Shown here: piece by piece, positions 1-8,067 of the stretch
How the letters are laid out: each line of letters opens with the position of its first letter
Numbering within the stretch: the stretch's first letter is position 1
Source of the DNA: Vibrio sp. Isolate32
GTDB lineage: Bacteria > Pseudomonadota > Gammaproteobacteria > Enterobacterales > Vibrionaceae
Direction of reading: 5' to 3'
Assembly: GCF_022397955.1 (NCBI RefSeq)
Contig: NZ_JAKEUQ010000031.1
Span: 5,917 to 39,079 of the forward strand
Length of the DNA stretch: 33,163 nt
Made by a program: the position numbers and the translations under genes
The notes under the pieces: generated by a model
Databases searched by the model: none
The model's input: the letters and a program-made list of their open reading frames with translations, nothing else
What the model was told of the DNA's origin: nothing

Positions 1-279
1 TACCGTTTAGACGCTTGGTGTCAGTTAGCCAAAGCGACAAGAATAATGAGCGTGAAAGGTTTTGTATCCATGCTGCAAGACCACAAAGAAGGCATCTGTA
101 ACTTTGCAAAGTATGACCGATTAACCAGCTCTGTAATCGAGGCTGGCAATGTATCAATAGGATTGTTACGCAGAAGAGCTCGCGGGATAAGAGATACCGA
201 ATACTTCAAACTGAAGATTAAACAGCTTTCAGTACCTGAGGTAAGTTCAATGTTATACCCTTCTGTCAAGCTCATCTAA
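1..279 (+). CDS. ISL3-family transposase, C-terminal part (cut by window edge)
   Basis: The frame is open from base 1, so the start lies outside the window; 92 codons are visible. The motif RRRARGIRDTEYFKLKI, preceded by an LTSSVIEAGN segment, matches the C-terminal part of ISL3-type transposases, where a VIEG(I/x)N block is followed by R(A/M)xGxRxxxYFxLKI. The DDE catalytic core is not visible except perhaps the glutamate of VIEAGN. Translation stops at TAA 277-279, just before a probable IS end. Family is clear from the motif; whether the whole element is intact cannot be judged here. Confidence 0.75.
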   Translation, partial: YRLDAWCQLAKATRIMSVKGFVSMLQDHKEGICNFAKYDRLTSSVIEAGNVSIGLLRRRARGIRDTEYFKLKIKQLSVPEVSSMLYPSVKLI

Positions 280-293
280 GCGGAGAAGAGCCC
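280..293. repeat. Probable right terminal inverted repeat of the ISL3-type element
   Basis: GCGGAGAAGAGCCC directly follows the transposase stop. Read from outside it is GGGCTCTTCTCCGC, which fits the GG(G)CTCTTC-type ends of ISL3 elements. The partner end lies outside the window, so neither the exact border nor the 8-bp duplication expected for this family can be verified. Confidence 0.5.
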
Positions 294-328
294 AAAATCT
301 ATCGCGTGATACGTAAATAATGAAATCA

Positions 329-357
329 AAGCTTCTGAGAAATCGGGAGCTTTTTTA
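329..357 (+). terminator. Intrinsic terminator after the IS end
   Basis: AAGCTTC (329-335) can pair with GGGAGCTT (345-352) using one G-T pair, followed by a T run. It would stop transcripts leaving the transposase. Confidence 0.55.
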
Positions 358-660
358 TTGCCCGCAATTTCTGTTTGGAGTTTGGATGTGGAATCGTTGT
401 GCTAAGTAGAGAATATGCTAGGTAAAAGATTAACTGTGTAAGAGGTTTGCTTTGAGGGGGTATTAATGAGCTGACATTAAATTGCATTGTTGTTAATGCC
501 TGCCAGCTCTTTGAGGGATGATTTCTTTAGCTACCAACCAGTCAAGGTCATTGAGAGTGCTATCGAAATCGGTTTGTTTCATTTTAATGCCAGTGACTGG
601 CTGTGGTTGAAAGCCTTTCAGCTTTGCAAGTTTTTAGCTTTAATACTTGATATATAGAGC

Positions 661-813
661 TTATTTCTTTGAAGCTTCTTTCGAAGTGTCTTTCGAAGTG
701 TCTTTCCAGTATTGGATACGAACGCGATGAAGCTGTGCTCTTCTCATTTTTTTCATAAGGTATTTTTCCTTTTTATTTAGCTGCTCTTCATGAGCTTTTT
801 TATTGCCAACCAT
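661..813 (-). CDS. Possible small lysine-rich protein (50 aa)
   Basis: An ATG at 813 opens a 50-codon minus-strand frame ending at TAA 661-663. The product is strongly basic, with NKKEKYLMKKMRRAQLHRVR in the middle and a tail KDTSKDTSKEASKK encoded by the 12-bp tandem repeat at 677-706. No clear ribosome site precedes the first ATG. An internal ATG at 756 has AAAGGA about 10 bases upstream and would give 31 aa. Composition is coherent and hydrophilic, which argues mildly for a real or recently real gene. I do not recognise a family, and chance cannot be excluded. Confidence 0.3.
   Translation of the reverse strand: MVGNKKAHEEQLNKKEKYLMKKMRRAQLHRVRIQYWKDTSKDTSKEASKK
677..706. repeat. 12-bp direct tandem repeat, 2.5 copies
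   Basis: The unit TCTTTCGAAGTG occurs twice and then begins a third time (TCTTTC). On the minus strand it encodes the repeated K-D-T-S of the small ORF at 661-813. A unit length divisible by three preserves the frame. Confidence 0.8.
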
Positions 814-1072
814 TCGAATCTAACGGTGTTTGTTGGCCAGATCAATGATACAAATCACAAAATATAAAGAGTTCTAAGTACCATTTACATCAAAATATGA
901 CCTAGATATCAACTGTGGCTCAATTTAATCCAATAAGCCGTTCTACCTATTAAAGGTTAGATCCCTCAGATGACAAACTCATTTCAGTATCAATACACTT
1001 CTATGATACCCATTTAATAGACCGGAACATCGAGAATTTAGCTCCCGAATTATTTTACCCTACCCAACACAT

Positions 1073-1085
1073 GTTACAATGTAAC
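1073..1085. promoter_or_regulatory. Operator-like dyad upstream of the ABM gene
   Basis: GTTAC-AAT-GTAAC is a perfect 5-bp inverted repeat with a 3-base centre, about 115 bases before the ABM start. It contains TACAAT, a plausible -10. It could bind a small regulator; this is inference from symmetry only. Confidence 0.3.
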
Positions 1086-1200
1086 TTAACATAATAGGAT
1101 TGAGGCTGTTTTTTGTTCACATTGGTCTATACGACACTTACTCAAAATGGGATTATGTTGATGAGAGGCAACACTATAAGTAAAGGATGGGCAGACTTAA

Positions 1201-1503
1201 ATGGACACAACAATCCGTAAAGTAATTTTACAAGGGCATATTGTCGTACCAGACGATGATTTAGAAGTAGTTATACAAGCACTGACCGTTCATAAAGAAC
1301 TCACGTTGTCTGAGCCGGGCTGTATTGTATTTCGTGTTAGTCAAAGCTCACTGCAGCCAAACCGCTTTGAAGTATATGAAGAGTTCACTAACCGTAAAGC
1401 GTTTGAGGCCCACCAAAATAGAGTTAAAACCTCAGACTGGGGCAAGATAACTAAGAACGTGACACGCCATTATCAAGTGACCGATGTAACCACACCATCA
1501 TGA
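1201..1503 (+). CDS. ABM-domain (antibiotic biosynthesis monooxygenase-like) protein
   Basis: A 100-residue protein with the dimeric alpha/beta-barrel ABM pattern: an opening beta strand (residues 5-15), a helix with VVIQALTVHKELTLSEPGC, then strands around FRVSQSS and FEVYEEFTNRKAFEAH, the last matching the family's F-x-x-x-E-x-(Y/W/F)xxxxAhxxH consensus. Members range from quinol monooxygenases (YgiN) to the AI-2 processing enzyme LsrG and heme-degrading enzymes, so substrate cannot be fixed. AAGGATGG lies just upstream as ribosome site. The stop TGA overlaps the ATG of the next gene (ATGA), so the two are translationally coupled. The final residues (TDVTTPS) look like an unstructured tail. 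Confidence 0.8.
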   Translation: MDTTIRKVILQGHIVVPDDDLEVVIQALTVHKELTLSEPGCIVFRVSQSSLQPNRFEVYEEFTNRKAFEAHQNRVKTSDWGKITKNVTRHYQVTDVTTPS

Positions 1504-2054
1504 CCCAAGCATTGACCCACCAAGTCGCAGCCTTGATCGAACAAGATCCGCTGCGAACAAAAATCTTAGAGTGCGTGGCTCAATTAGATCTACCACAATG
1601 CTATGTCGCTGCAGGCTTCGTGAGGAATCTAGTTTGGGATCACTTGCATGGCTTTGATAGCCCCACGCCGCTCAACGATATTGATGTGATCTACTTTGAT
1701 CGCGGTGATTATGGTTACCAATCGGACATAGATTACGAAGCTCAGCTAAAACAACGGCTACCTGAACTCAACTGGCAAGTTCGTAATCAAGCCAATATGC
1801 ATACTCGAAACCAAGATAAACCTTATCAAAGTACACTAGATGCCATGAGTTACTGGCCTGAGAAAGAAACCGCTATCGCAGTAAAGAAAAACTGCCATGG
1901 GCGTATAGAGTGTATATCGGCTTTTGGTTTAGAGAGCTTGTTCCATTTGAAGATAACGCCGAACCCGAACCGCGGTCGCGACGTGTTTGATCAACGAGTC
2001 CAATCTAAAAACTGGCTAACTCATTGGCCAAAGTTAACCATTGACCAGAGTTAA
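1500..2054 (+). CDS. Nucleotidyltransferase family protein (NTP_transf_6/DUF925)
   Basis: A 184-residue cytoplasmic protein. AAGFVRN at residues 37-43 is followed by LNDIDVIYFD (59-68), giving the G-(S/x)-x-x-x and paired aspartates (D60, D62) of a nucleotidyltransferase active site. A third conserved segment, ATSL/STLDAMSYWPE followed by TAIAVK near residues 113-128, and the C-terminal PNPNRGRDVFDQRVQSKNW are typical of the COG3575 group. No substrate is established for that group. It overlaps the ABM gene by 4 bases and probably shares its transcript; the pairing gives no obvious joint function. Confidence 0.8.
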   Translation: MTQALTHQVAALIEQDPLRTKILECVAQLDLPQCYVAAGFVRNLVWDHLHGFDSPTPLNDIDVIYFDRGDYGYQSDIDYEAQLKQRLPELNWQVRNQANMHTRNQDKPYQSTLDAMSYWPEKETAIAVKKNCHGRIECISAFGLESLFHLKITPNPNRGRDVFDQRVQSKNWLTHWPKLTIDQS

Positions 2055-2198
2055 TTATTGCTCACAACTAACTATCAAACAGCTTCAAAGCTAAAACCAT
2101 TGACTAATAGCCCAATCAGATCGAACATGCCTCACTTCTTAGCTAAACCGCACGCGGTAACAAACAATTTCTTCTTCTCGTCATACTGAGTAACAACC

Positions 2199-2624
2199 AT
2201 GAACCAACAATACATGCTGCAAGCACTTGAAGCTTCGCGCCAAGCCCTACCCGATTGCCAACCAAACCCACCAGTGGGGTGTGTCTTGGTGAAGAACGAC
2301 AAAGTAGTGTCTGTTGGTTACACACAAAAGGTTGGTGGGAACCATGCTGAAGTCGAAGCGCTGAATCACTATGACGGCGATATGGAAGGCGTAACAGCCT
2401 ACGTGACATTAGAGCCGTGCTCTTTTGTCGGTCGGACACCAGCTTGTGCTAATACTTTAGTTAAAGCCGGTGTAAAGTACGTTGTCGTCGCTATGCTCGA
2501 TCCAGATCCTCGCAACAATGGCCGCGGTGTAGCAATACTGGAATCGCATGGTGTGAAAGTTGACGTGGGACTATGCCAAGCACAAGCGAGTGCCTTTTTA
2601 ACCCCATACCTTGGTAAGTCTTAG
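2199..2624 (+). CDS. Stand-alone RibD-type pyrimidine deaminase domain protein
   Basis: A 141-residue zinc deaminase of the cytidine-deaminase fold. HAE (49-51) supplies a zinc ligand and the proton-shuttling glutamate, and PCSFVGRTPAC (73-83) supplies C74 and C83. The PC-x4-GRTPAC signature is that of the N-terminal domain of RibD, the riboflavin enzyme acting on diaminohydroxyphosphoribosylaminopyrimidine. The usual C-terminal reductase domain (about 200 residues) is missing, so this is not the full bifunctional enzyme; the frame is complete with its own start and stop. It could act on a free pterin or pyrimidine rather than in riboflavin synthesis. It converges on the Nudix gene downstream. 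Confidence 0.8.
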   Translation: MNQQYMLQALEASRQALPDCQPNPPVGCVLVKNDKVVSVGYTQKVGGNHAEVEALNHYDGDMEGVTAYVTLEPCSFVGRTPACANTLVKAGVKYVVVAMLDPDPRNNGRGVAILESHGVKVDVGLCQAQASAFLTPYLGKS

Positions 2625-2703
2625 TACTCATTAGCATCTGTGGAGTTTAGCTCTTGCGCTAGGCTTAATGAGCACTCGTTACTCAACATCCAATCAACCA
2701 AGA

Positions 2704-3156
2704 CTAACCCACATCTACTCGATAAAGTGGGTTAGCTGGCGTATCAACAAAGTATGCCCAGATATGATCATAAACCGTATGTTGGTTAGGGAATGGCGCT
2801 AACGCTTTCGCTTCCTCTAAACTGCACCATCGATACTCAGTGTGTTCATAGTTTAATTCTACTGCTTGGTCTGGCGGGCAAAGCACAGCAAATATCGGGA
2901 TAAGTTGAATGACATTGACGTTCGCCTCGTAGAACTGCTCCAAAAATTGAGCGTTATACAATTCTTTCGCTTCAATTTTAGTTTCTTCTTCAAATTCACG
3001 TACGATTGCCTGCCAACCTGTTTCTCCCGCTTCAATCGAACCCGCAATATGGCACCAATAGCCGCCCTTTACGCGCTTCATTAATAGCATTTTCGTCTGT
3101 CCGTCGATCTCAGAAAGAGCGACACCAGCCACAATCGATGTATTGAGTGGAATCAT
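2704..3156 (-). CDS. Nudix hydrolase
   Basis: 150 residues with one Nudix domain. The box spans residues 39-61, GSIEAGETGWQAIVREFEEE followed by TKI, giving G-x5-E-x7-REUxEE; the glycine usual after EE(x) is replaced by threonine. An MLLMKR strand precedes it and the tail QHTVYDHIWAYF is typical of small nucleotide or dihydroneopterin-triphosphate type hydrolases. It removes pyrophosphate-linked groups, probably from a nucleotide derivative; the substrate cannot be set from sequence. ATG 3156 is used, with AAGGTAACGTT just upstream. It is single, facing the RibD-type deaminase. Confidence 0.85.
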   Translation of the reverse strand: MIPLNTSIVAGVALSEIDGQTKMLLMKRVKGGYWCHIAGSIEAGETGWQAIVREFEEETKIEAKELYNAQFLEQFYEANVNVIQLIPIFAVLCPPDQAVELNYEHTEYRWCSLEEAKALAPFPNQHTVYDHIWAYFVDTPANPLYRVDVG

Positions 3157-3437
3157 AACGTTACCTTATCTTGAACACCAAACGTTCAAGCCTAGCACCC
3201 TTCGTTTATCAAAAACGTCTCTTGTAATGAAAAACGAGAAACCAATCATTAATTTGTATTATTTGCCTGAACACTGAGCATTGCACAGGTAATCATGTCA
3301 CTTCTAACAAGCGAAGGCGCTATTTCTTATTTGAGGCGCTTTTCGATAAAGAGTAGAATCACCGCCTTATACTGTATTTAAGCTCTCAAAACACAGTAGA
3401 CTCGTAGCTATTTATCACCATCCAGTAAGACGACTAT

Positions 3438-5150
3438 ATGCACTCATCAAAACCAACGCACGACTCAGAGAACAGCCATACACCTGAGCACTGCTTCACT
3501 CGCTTTCAACAGCCGATCGAGTCATATTCGTTGCCTGAGCGTTTCACCTTTCCGTTCTACTACGAACCACATCCATTATGTGAAATTGCGTCTCACCAGC
3601 TTCAACAATACCTAGAAACCCAAACCGATTGGCAGCACGACTTCGGACTAGATTCTGACGAAGGTCGCGGCAAGATGTTTGGTGTATTACTAGTAAGAAG
3701 CCCTGAAGGTGAACTTGGTTACTTCTCTGCATTCTCAGGGAAAATCGCTGATCAAAACCTACTGCCTCACTTTGTTCCACCGGTATTCGACATGCTGAGC
3801 AGTGACAGCTTTTTCCGTCAAGAAACCGCAGATATGATGGCGGTGAACGCCGAATTTAAAGCGCTGCAGGTTAACGCTCAATACCTTGAGTTGTGTAAAC
3901 AATTAGCACAGCAAAAAGCGCAGGCAGAGCAAGAGATCGAAGCTCAACGCTTGTTGATCATTGAAGGTCGTAAAACGCGCAAAGAGCAACGAGAGCAAGG
4001 TAAAGAGAATCTTGATGAGCAAGCTTTTGAGCAACTAAACCAAGAGCTCAGCAAAGCCAGCATTGCAGATAAAAACCAACAGAAATACCTGAAGCTCAAT
4101 TGGGAACAAACCCTAAACGAGCTACAAGGCAAGGTGGACGTATTTACGGCTCAATTGGCTGAATTAAAAGAGCGAAGAGCGCACCTGTCTCATCAGCTTC
4201 AACACAAGTTGTTTTCACAATACGCTTTCCAAAATGCGGAAGGCAATGTCGAGGACCTTAACCAGATCTTTGAAAACACACCAAATAAAATACCACCGGC
4301 AGGCTCTGGTGAATGTGCGGCGCCTAAGCTTCTGCAATATGCCTATTTGAATGGCTACACGCCATTGGCATTAGCTGAATTTTGGTGGGGCCGCTCTCCA
4401 AAATCGGAGATCCGCAAACACAAGAAATACTACGCCTCTTGCCAAAGCAAATGTGTACCAATACTTGGCCATATGATGAAAGGCCTTGAAGTGGATCCAA
4501 ACCCGTTGTTAGAGAATCCAGCAGAGGGCAAAGAGCTCGATATCCTGTTTCAAGATGAGCATATCGTTGTGGTACATAAGCCAGCAGGGTTCCTTTCAGT
4601 ACCGGGCAAGACCATCAAAGATTCTGCCTACACTCGCGTTCAGGAAATGCATCCTGATGTGGAAGGGCCTTTTGTGATACACCGCTTAGACATGGCGACC
4701 TCTGGCATTCTGATATTCGCCCTGACTCGACGCGCAAACAAAAGCCTGCAGAAACAGTTCATTACTCGTGAAGTCGAGAAGCGATACGTCGCGATGATTG
4801 AAGGCGTTCTGTCCGAAGATGAGGGTTATGTTCGATTACCGCTGCGTGGTGACCTGTACGATCGTCCTCGTCAAATTGTTTGCTACGAGCACGGCAAACC
4901 TGCAGAAACTAAATGGGAAGTGATTGAACGCAATCAAGACACCACCAAGGTTTATCTGCACCCTAAAACAGGACGCACACACCAGTTACGTGTGCACTGT
5001 TCACATGAAGAAGGGCTGCATATGCCAATCGTCGGTGATGGTCTGTATGGCAACAAAGCTGACCGTCTTCACCTACATGCAGAAAGACTTGCCCTACACC
5101 ATCCAATTACCAAAGAGTGGATGGAATTCCAATTCGATGCAGAGTTCTAA
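3438..5150 (+). CDS. RluA-family RNA pseudouridine synthase, long form with coiled coil
   Basis: 570 residues. The C-terminal third (about 365-570) is the catalytic domain: FQDEHIVVVHKPAGFLSVPG, then HRLDMATSG at 415-423 with the catalytic aspartate D418, then KRYVAMIEG and a terminal GRTHQLRVH box. The N-terminal part is not the S4 domain of RluC/D. It has a GYFSAFSGKI segment (94-103), a long charged helix at about 150-260 (many Q/E/K/R, coiled-coil like), and a cysteine-bearing stretch GSGECAAPKL and YASCQSKC (289-339) before the synthase. This long architecture recurs in gammaproteobacteria; target RNA is not deducible. A likely -10 TATACT lies at 3368-3373. It stands alone. Confidence 0.88.
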   Translation: MHSSKPTHDSENSHTPEHCFTRFQQPIESYSLPERFTFPFYYEPHPLCEIASHQLQQYLETQTDWQHDFGLDSDEGRGKMFGVLLVRSPEGELGYFSAFSGKIADQNLLPHFVPPVFDMLSSDSFFRQETADMMAVNAEFKALQVNAQYLELCKQLAQQKAQAEQEIEAQRLLIIEGRKTRKEQREQGKENLDEQAFEQLNQELSKASIADKNQQKYLKLNWEQTLNELQGKVDVFTAQLAELKERRAHLSHQLQHKLFSQYAFQNAEGNVEDLNQIFENTPNKIPPAGSGECAAPKLLQYAYLNGYTPLALAEFWWGRSPKSEIRKHKKYYASCQSKCVPILGHMMKGLEVDPNPLLENPAEGKELDILFQDEHIVVVHKPAGFLSVPGKTIKDSAYTRVQEMHPDVEGPFVIHRLDMATSGILIFALTRRANKSLQKQFITREVEKRYVAMIEGVLSEDEGYVRLPLRGDLYDRPRQIVCYEHGKPAETKWEVIERNQDTTKVYLHPKTGRTHQLRVHCSHEEGLHMPIVGDGLYGNKADRLHLHAERLALHHPITKEWMEFQFDAEF

Positions 5151-5181
5151 AAACTCTTATCAATAACAAGTCTTAATGAAA

Positions 5182-5204
5182 GGGGTCACACCATTTGTGG
5201 CTCC
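5182..5204 (+). terminator. Candidate terminator hairpin after the pseudouridine synthase
   Basis: GGGGTCACA pairs with TGTGGCTCC over 9 positions (two G-T pairs) with loop CCATT. A pyrimidine-rich rather than pure T tail follows, so efficiency is uncertain. Confidence 0.4.
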
Positions 5205-5346
5205 TCTTCTTCCACTTCCCTCGCATCTGCGCCCTCGTTTCGCCTACCTCTTTCGGATATATCTCCACGCTTATTGCACTACATCAAGGTTCACTTCATT
5301 TTGAGGTGTAGGATGCCCCTCTTCACCTTTCCTTGAGGCCTTTGAT

Positions 5347-5730
5347 ATGTCATCAGCTGCTTTGAATCTACATTCCAATACACAAACATCTTCTTTGACT
5401 GTTGCGCCAGCATCAACAAACGTAAAGCCAATCACAACAAAAAAACCGGATCTGAATTCGGCAATGCTGAATCTCATCGAAGAAGTGAAAAACGAACTCC
5501 CGCTCTATGAGTCAGAGACATTCATTTGTGGGCCAAAAGGAAACTGCGCAGGTTGCTCTAAGAAATTGCTAGAGATGGTCGACACAGAATTGATGTACTG
5601 GGAACACAGCATCTCAATGGGACAAGGGCCAAACTTCGAAGAACTGCGTCGCTTCGGTAAACTATGCAGCAGCGTAAGACGTGGCTTAGAAAGAAATGGC
5701 TTGGTAGAGAAACGCCCTAGAGGAAGATAA
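5347..5730 (+). CDS. Unknown small protein with a CGPKGNCAGCSK cysteine motif
   Basis: 127 residues. The first 40 are polar and low in structure (S/T/N/P rich), followed by a helix with NLIEEVKNELPLYESETF, the motif CGPKGNCAGCSKKLLE (cysteines at about 61, 67 and 70), a helix with MYWEHSIS and a basic C-terminal part ending KRPRGR. A fourth cysteine sits in FGKLCSSVRRGLERNG. C-x5-C-x2-C plus a later C could bind zinc or a metal cluster, but no family is recognised. GAGG about 10 bases before ATG 5347 is the ribosome site. No signal peptide. A strong hairpin follows at 5759-5792. Confidence 0.7.
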   Translation: MSSAALNLHSNTQTSSLTVAPASTNVKPITTKKPDLNSAMLNLIEEVKNELPLYESETFICGPKGNCAGCSKKLLEMVDTELMYWEHSISMGQGPNFEELRRFGKLCSSVRRGLERNGLVEKRPRGR

Positions 5731-5758
5731 CTAGAACCACGTCACTAGCTTCGGTACT

Positions 5759-5792
5759 AAAACACGATTTAGGGCGTCCTCGATCGTGTTTT
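5759..5792. terminator. Terminator hairpin between Cys-motif gene and hydrolase
   Basis: AAAACACGAT (5759-5768) and ATCGTGTTTT (5783-5792) form a perfect 10-bp stem around a 14-base loop, ending in T's on both strands. Confidence 0.75.
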
Positions 5793-5855
5793 AGGTCTCG
5801 TGATACCTAGCCTTAGCGCATATTAGCTCCACTTATCTCAGTTGGAGTTAACACT

Positions 5856-6869
5856 ATGAAACGGACACATTTACTGTTCACATCCCTACTTTTCCTTTGC
5901 AGTTCAGCCACCGCTTCCGGTGTCGGATTCACTCAAGTCACCTTAAATGACGATCCTAATCGCATGCTAAACACTGCCATTTGGTATCCCGCGAGAGATG
6001 CAACAGACACAACCTTAATTGGCGATAACCCCGCCTTTATCGGTACACAAGTCATCAAAGGCGCAGACATTCAATCCGGTACTTTTCCAGTAATACTGCT
6101 ATCGCACGGCTACCGAGGAAACTGGCGTAATCAAAACTGGTTAGCGACCAAACTTGCGAGTAAAGGCTACATCGTAGCAGCCGCTGATCATCCGGGAACC
6201 ACCTCTTTCAACCATTCTCCAAAGCAAGCAGCGAAATGGTGGGAAAGACCACGAGATGTATCACGTATTCTGGATTACCTGTTATCTGCCCCACAGTGGA
6301 AGCAGTCTGCTAACGCCGACAATGTGACTGCAATCGGGCATTCATTGGGTGGCTGGACAGTAATGCAATTGGCGGGAGCAAGAATCGATAGGCTAACCTT
6401 TGAAGCGAATTGTCTCATATACCCTAACCCACGAACTTGTGGACTTGCTGAAGAGCTAGGGCTCGACAAAGTCCAAGCTGCAGAGCTAAACAATAAAGAC
6501 CTTTCAGACCCTAGGATTCAACGTGTGGTCAGCCTTGATTTAGGGCTTGCTCGCAGCTTTTCAATCGTCAGCTTAAATGACATTAAAGTGCCAACCTTGA
6601 TACTGGCAGCTGGGAGCGATATTGGAGATCTTCCTCAAGCATTAGAGTCTGGCTATATTGCCGAACATGTACCGCTGAACTCTAGACGCTACAAAGTCTA
6701 TGAAAAAGCCACCCATTTCAGCTTCATTCAAAACTGTAAACCCGGTGCTATAGTCATGCTGAATGAAGAGGTGCCAGGCGATGGCATTATTTGTAAAGAT
6801 GGCATTGGTACATCACGCGACCAGTTACACCAATTGTTCTTCAATGACATCGTTCGCTTTCTAAATTGA
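5856..6869 (+). CDS. Secreted alpha/beta hydrolase (dienelactone hydrolase/PAF-AH-like)
   Basis: 337 residues with a signal peptide (MKRTHLLFTSLLFLCSSATA, cleavage near residue 20), so it acts in the periplasm or outside. An oxyanion-type LLSHGYRGN (81-89) precedes the nucleophile elbow GHSLGG (161-166, S163). A later aspartate (AAGSDIGD) and H in KATHFSF complete a plausible Ser-Asp-His triad. Four cysteines (in ANCLI, RTCGL, QNCKP, IICKD) could form two disulfides, in line with export. Related lipoprotein-like esterases hydrolyse short esters; substrate unknown. The ORF ends 20 bases from the convergent AraC-type gene. Confidence 0.82.
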   Translation: MKRTHLLFTSLLFLCSSATASGVGFTQVTLNDDPNRMLNTAIWYPARDATDTTLIGDNPAFIGTQVIKGADIQSGTFPVILLSHGYRGNWRNQNWLATKLASKGYIVAAADHPGTTSFNHSPKQAAKWWERPRDVSRILDYLLSAPQWKQSANADNVTAIGHSLGGWTVMQLAGARIDRLTFEANCLIYPNPRTCGLAEELGLDKVQAAELNNKDLSDPRIQRVVSLDLGLARSFSIVSLNDIKVPTLILAAGSDIGDLPQALESGYIAEHVPLNSRRYKVYEKATHFSFIQNCKPGAIVMLNEEVPGDGIICKDGIGTSRDQLHQLFFNDIVRFLN

Positions 6870-6889
6870 TAAACAAAAAGCAAACACAC

Positions 6890-7963
6890 TCAATCTAACA
6901 CTCGTAGCGAACTTCGAAACTCACTCGGAGTTTGCCCAGTTACCCTTGAAAACTCCCTATTGAAGTTAGACTTGGTCTGAAAGCCTGAACTTAGGTAGAT
7001 CTCTGTTATCGCTTTATCGGTTTGCTTCAGAAGAGTCTTAGCGTGTTCAATCCGATAGGCGTTAATCACCTTCGAAATGTTCTGTTGGTGAGTTTGATTA
7101 ACCGCAGACGATATTTTTCTAGCAGGAATGCCTAGCTTTCGTGCCAAGCGATTGAGAGACAGGTCAGGATCCTTGAATACTTGGCGCTCTCTCATTAATG
7201 CATCGAACTTAGCCATGATCTGAGTAGTTTCTTCAGCTTGGTCTTCATCTAAGCTGCTCGCGAGTGTAGTCGATATATCGACCTCTTCTGGAGAACCTTG
7301 TGACATGGCAGGTAAAGCCTGCATCTGCATGGTTTTTTCTTCGGCAGGCGTGCTCATACTGACCACCATCACGGCAGAAACAACTGCTGGAATAAGGACA
7401 AGGTAGCTAATCGATAAGATCAGATTGGTGTGTTGCGCGTCCAACAGCAAGATGTCGAAAGAAAGTGCACTATCAACCAAAGCTGAGAATAGTAGCATTA
7501 CACCTGCAACTCTTTCAGCAGCCAACACTTTCGACACATCGGTCAGCCGCACTTGTTCCGGTGCGCGCAGCGACGACTTCAGCAGCAAGCCACCATAACC
7601 GAGATAGAGCAAGATCAGCAATACATCAAGAGTTCCCGCCCAGAGGTGCACATAGAAAAGTGAGCCAACTAAAACAGCAATTGGGCCTAGCCAATGCAAA
7701 TGTGTACTGGATTGGCTTCGATGAGCTCCCGAAAAACAGAGCCAAGCCGCCACAGGAACACAGGCACCGAGAATGGGTTGTAAGAAGCGAAACAGCGCAA
7801 TGTCTACCGTCCATCGTAGACCCACCACCGTCACCATTAACGCGCACAGAATGATAAACCAAAATGGCTTTTGACTGGTTTGTGGGTAACGGCATCGAAA
7901 CAGCACACCTGTCATCAATAACAACAGCGCCGCGACAAATGGTAAAGGAATGGCAAGCATCAA
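6890..7963 (-). CDS. Membrane-anchored AraC-family transcriptional regulator
   Basis: 357 residues. Residues 1 to about 205 are hydrophobic with about seven membrane helices, then a polar linker (about 205-250, E/S/T/Q rich), then an AraC DNA-binding domain at about 255-357 with RLARKLGIPARKISSAVN and the second helix-turn-helix ending ITEIYLSSGFQTKSNFNREF and TGQTPSEFRSSL. Such 7TM-AraC proteins sense a membrane-borne signal and act on DNA from the membrane. The first possible codon is TTG 7963, followed at once by ATG, and the ATG is the more likely start. No obvious target gene adjoins; the convergent secreted hydrolase is a candidate. Confidence 0.87.
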   Translation of the reverse strand: MMLAIPLPFVAALLLLMTGVLFRCRYPQTSQKPFWFIILCALMVTVVGLRWTVDIALFRFLQPILGACVPVAAWLCFSGAHRSQSSTHLHWLGPIAVLVGSLFYVHLWAGTLDVLLILLYLGYGGLLLKSSLRAPEQVRLTDVSKVLAAERVAGVMLLFSALVDSALSFDILLLDAQHTNLILSISYLVLIPAVVSAVMVVSMSTPAEEKTMQMQALPAMSQGSPEEVDISTTLASSLDEDQAEETTQIMAKFDALMRERQVFKDPDLSLNRLARKLGIPARKISSAVNQTHQQNISKVINAYRIEHAKTLLKQTDKAITEIYLSSGFQTKSNFNREFSRVTGQTPSEFRSSLRVLD

Positions 7964-8067
7964 CAGTCCGTTTAAGTTCGAGAAAAGATCACTTCCCCTT
8001 CAAGCACTTCATTAGCGAAGCAAGTGAGCGAACCAGTGATACATATTGAATATCAATCTATGGTAAA

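Larger units (their letters stand above)
294..1200. other. Long intergenic region without a large gene
   Basis: About 900 bases between the IS end and the ABM gene. It holds the terminator at 329-357, a possible lysine-rich small ORF (661-813, minus) with a 12-bp tandem repeat, a shorter minus-strand open fragment (ATG at 582, stop at 493-495; 29 codons, continuing open upstream without a start), and a dyad at 1073-1085. The two minus-strand frames look like remnants or small genes; no family is recognised. The rest is AT-rich with nothing further seen. Confidence 0.5.

Noticed and set aside
2143..2439. 98-codon minus-strand frame over the RibD-type gene
   Set aside because: Arg/Ser/Leu-rich shadow of a conserved deaminase.
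3311..3345. GCGAAGGCGC...GCGCTTTTCG hairpin before the pseudouridine synthase as a small-RNA terminator
   Set aside because: The stem needs a bulge and wobble pairs, and no upstream plus-strand transcript is suggested.
7465..7854. 129-codon plus-strand frame inside the 7TM AraC gene
   Set aside because: Antisense shadow; the minus-strand protein has recognisable helices and an AraC domain.
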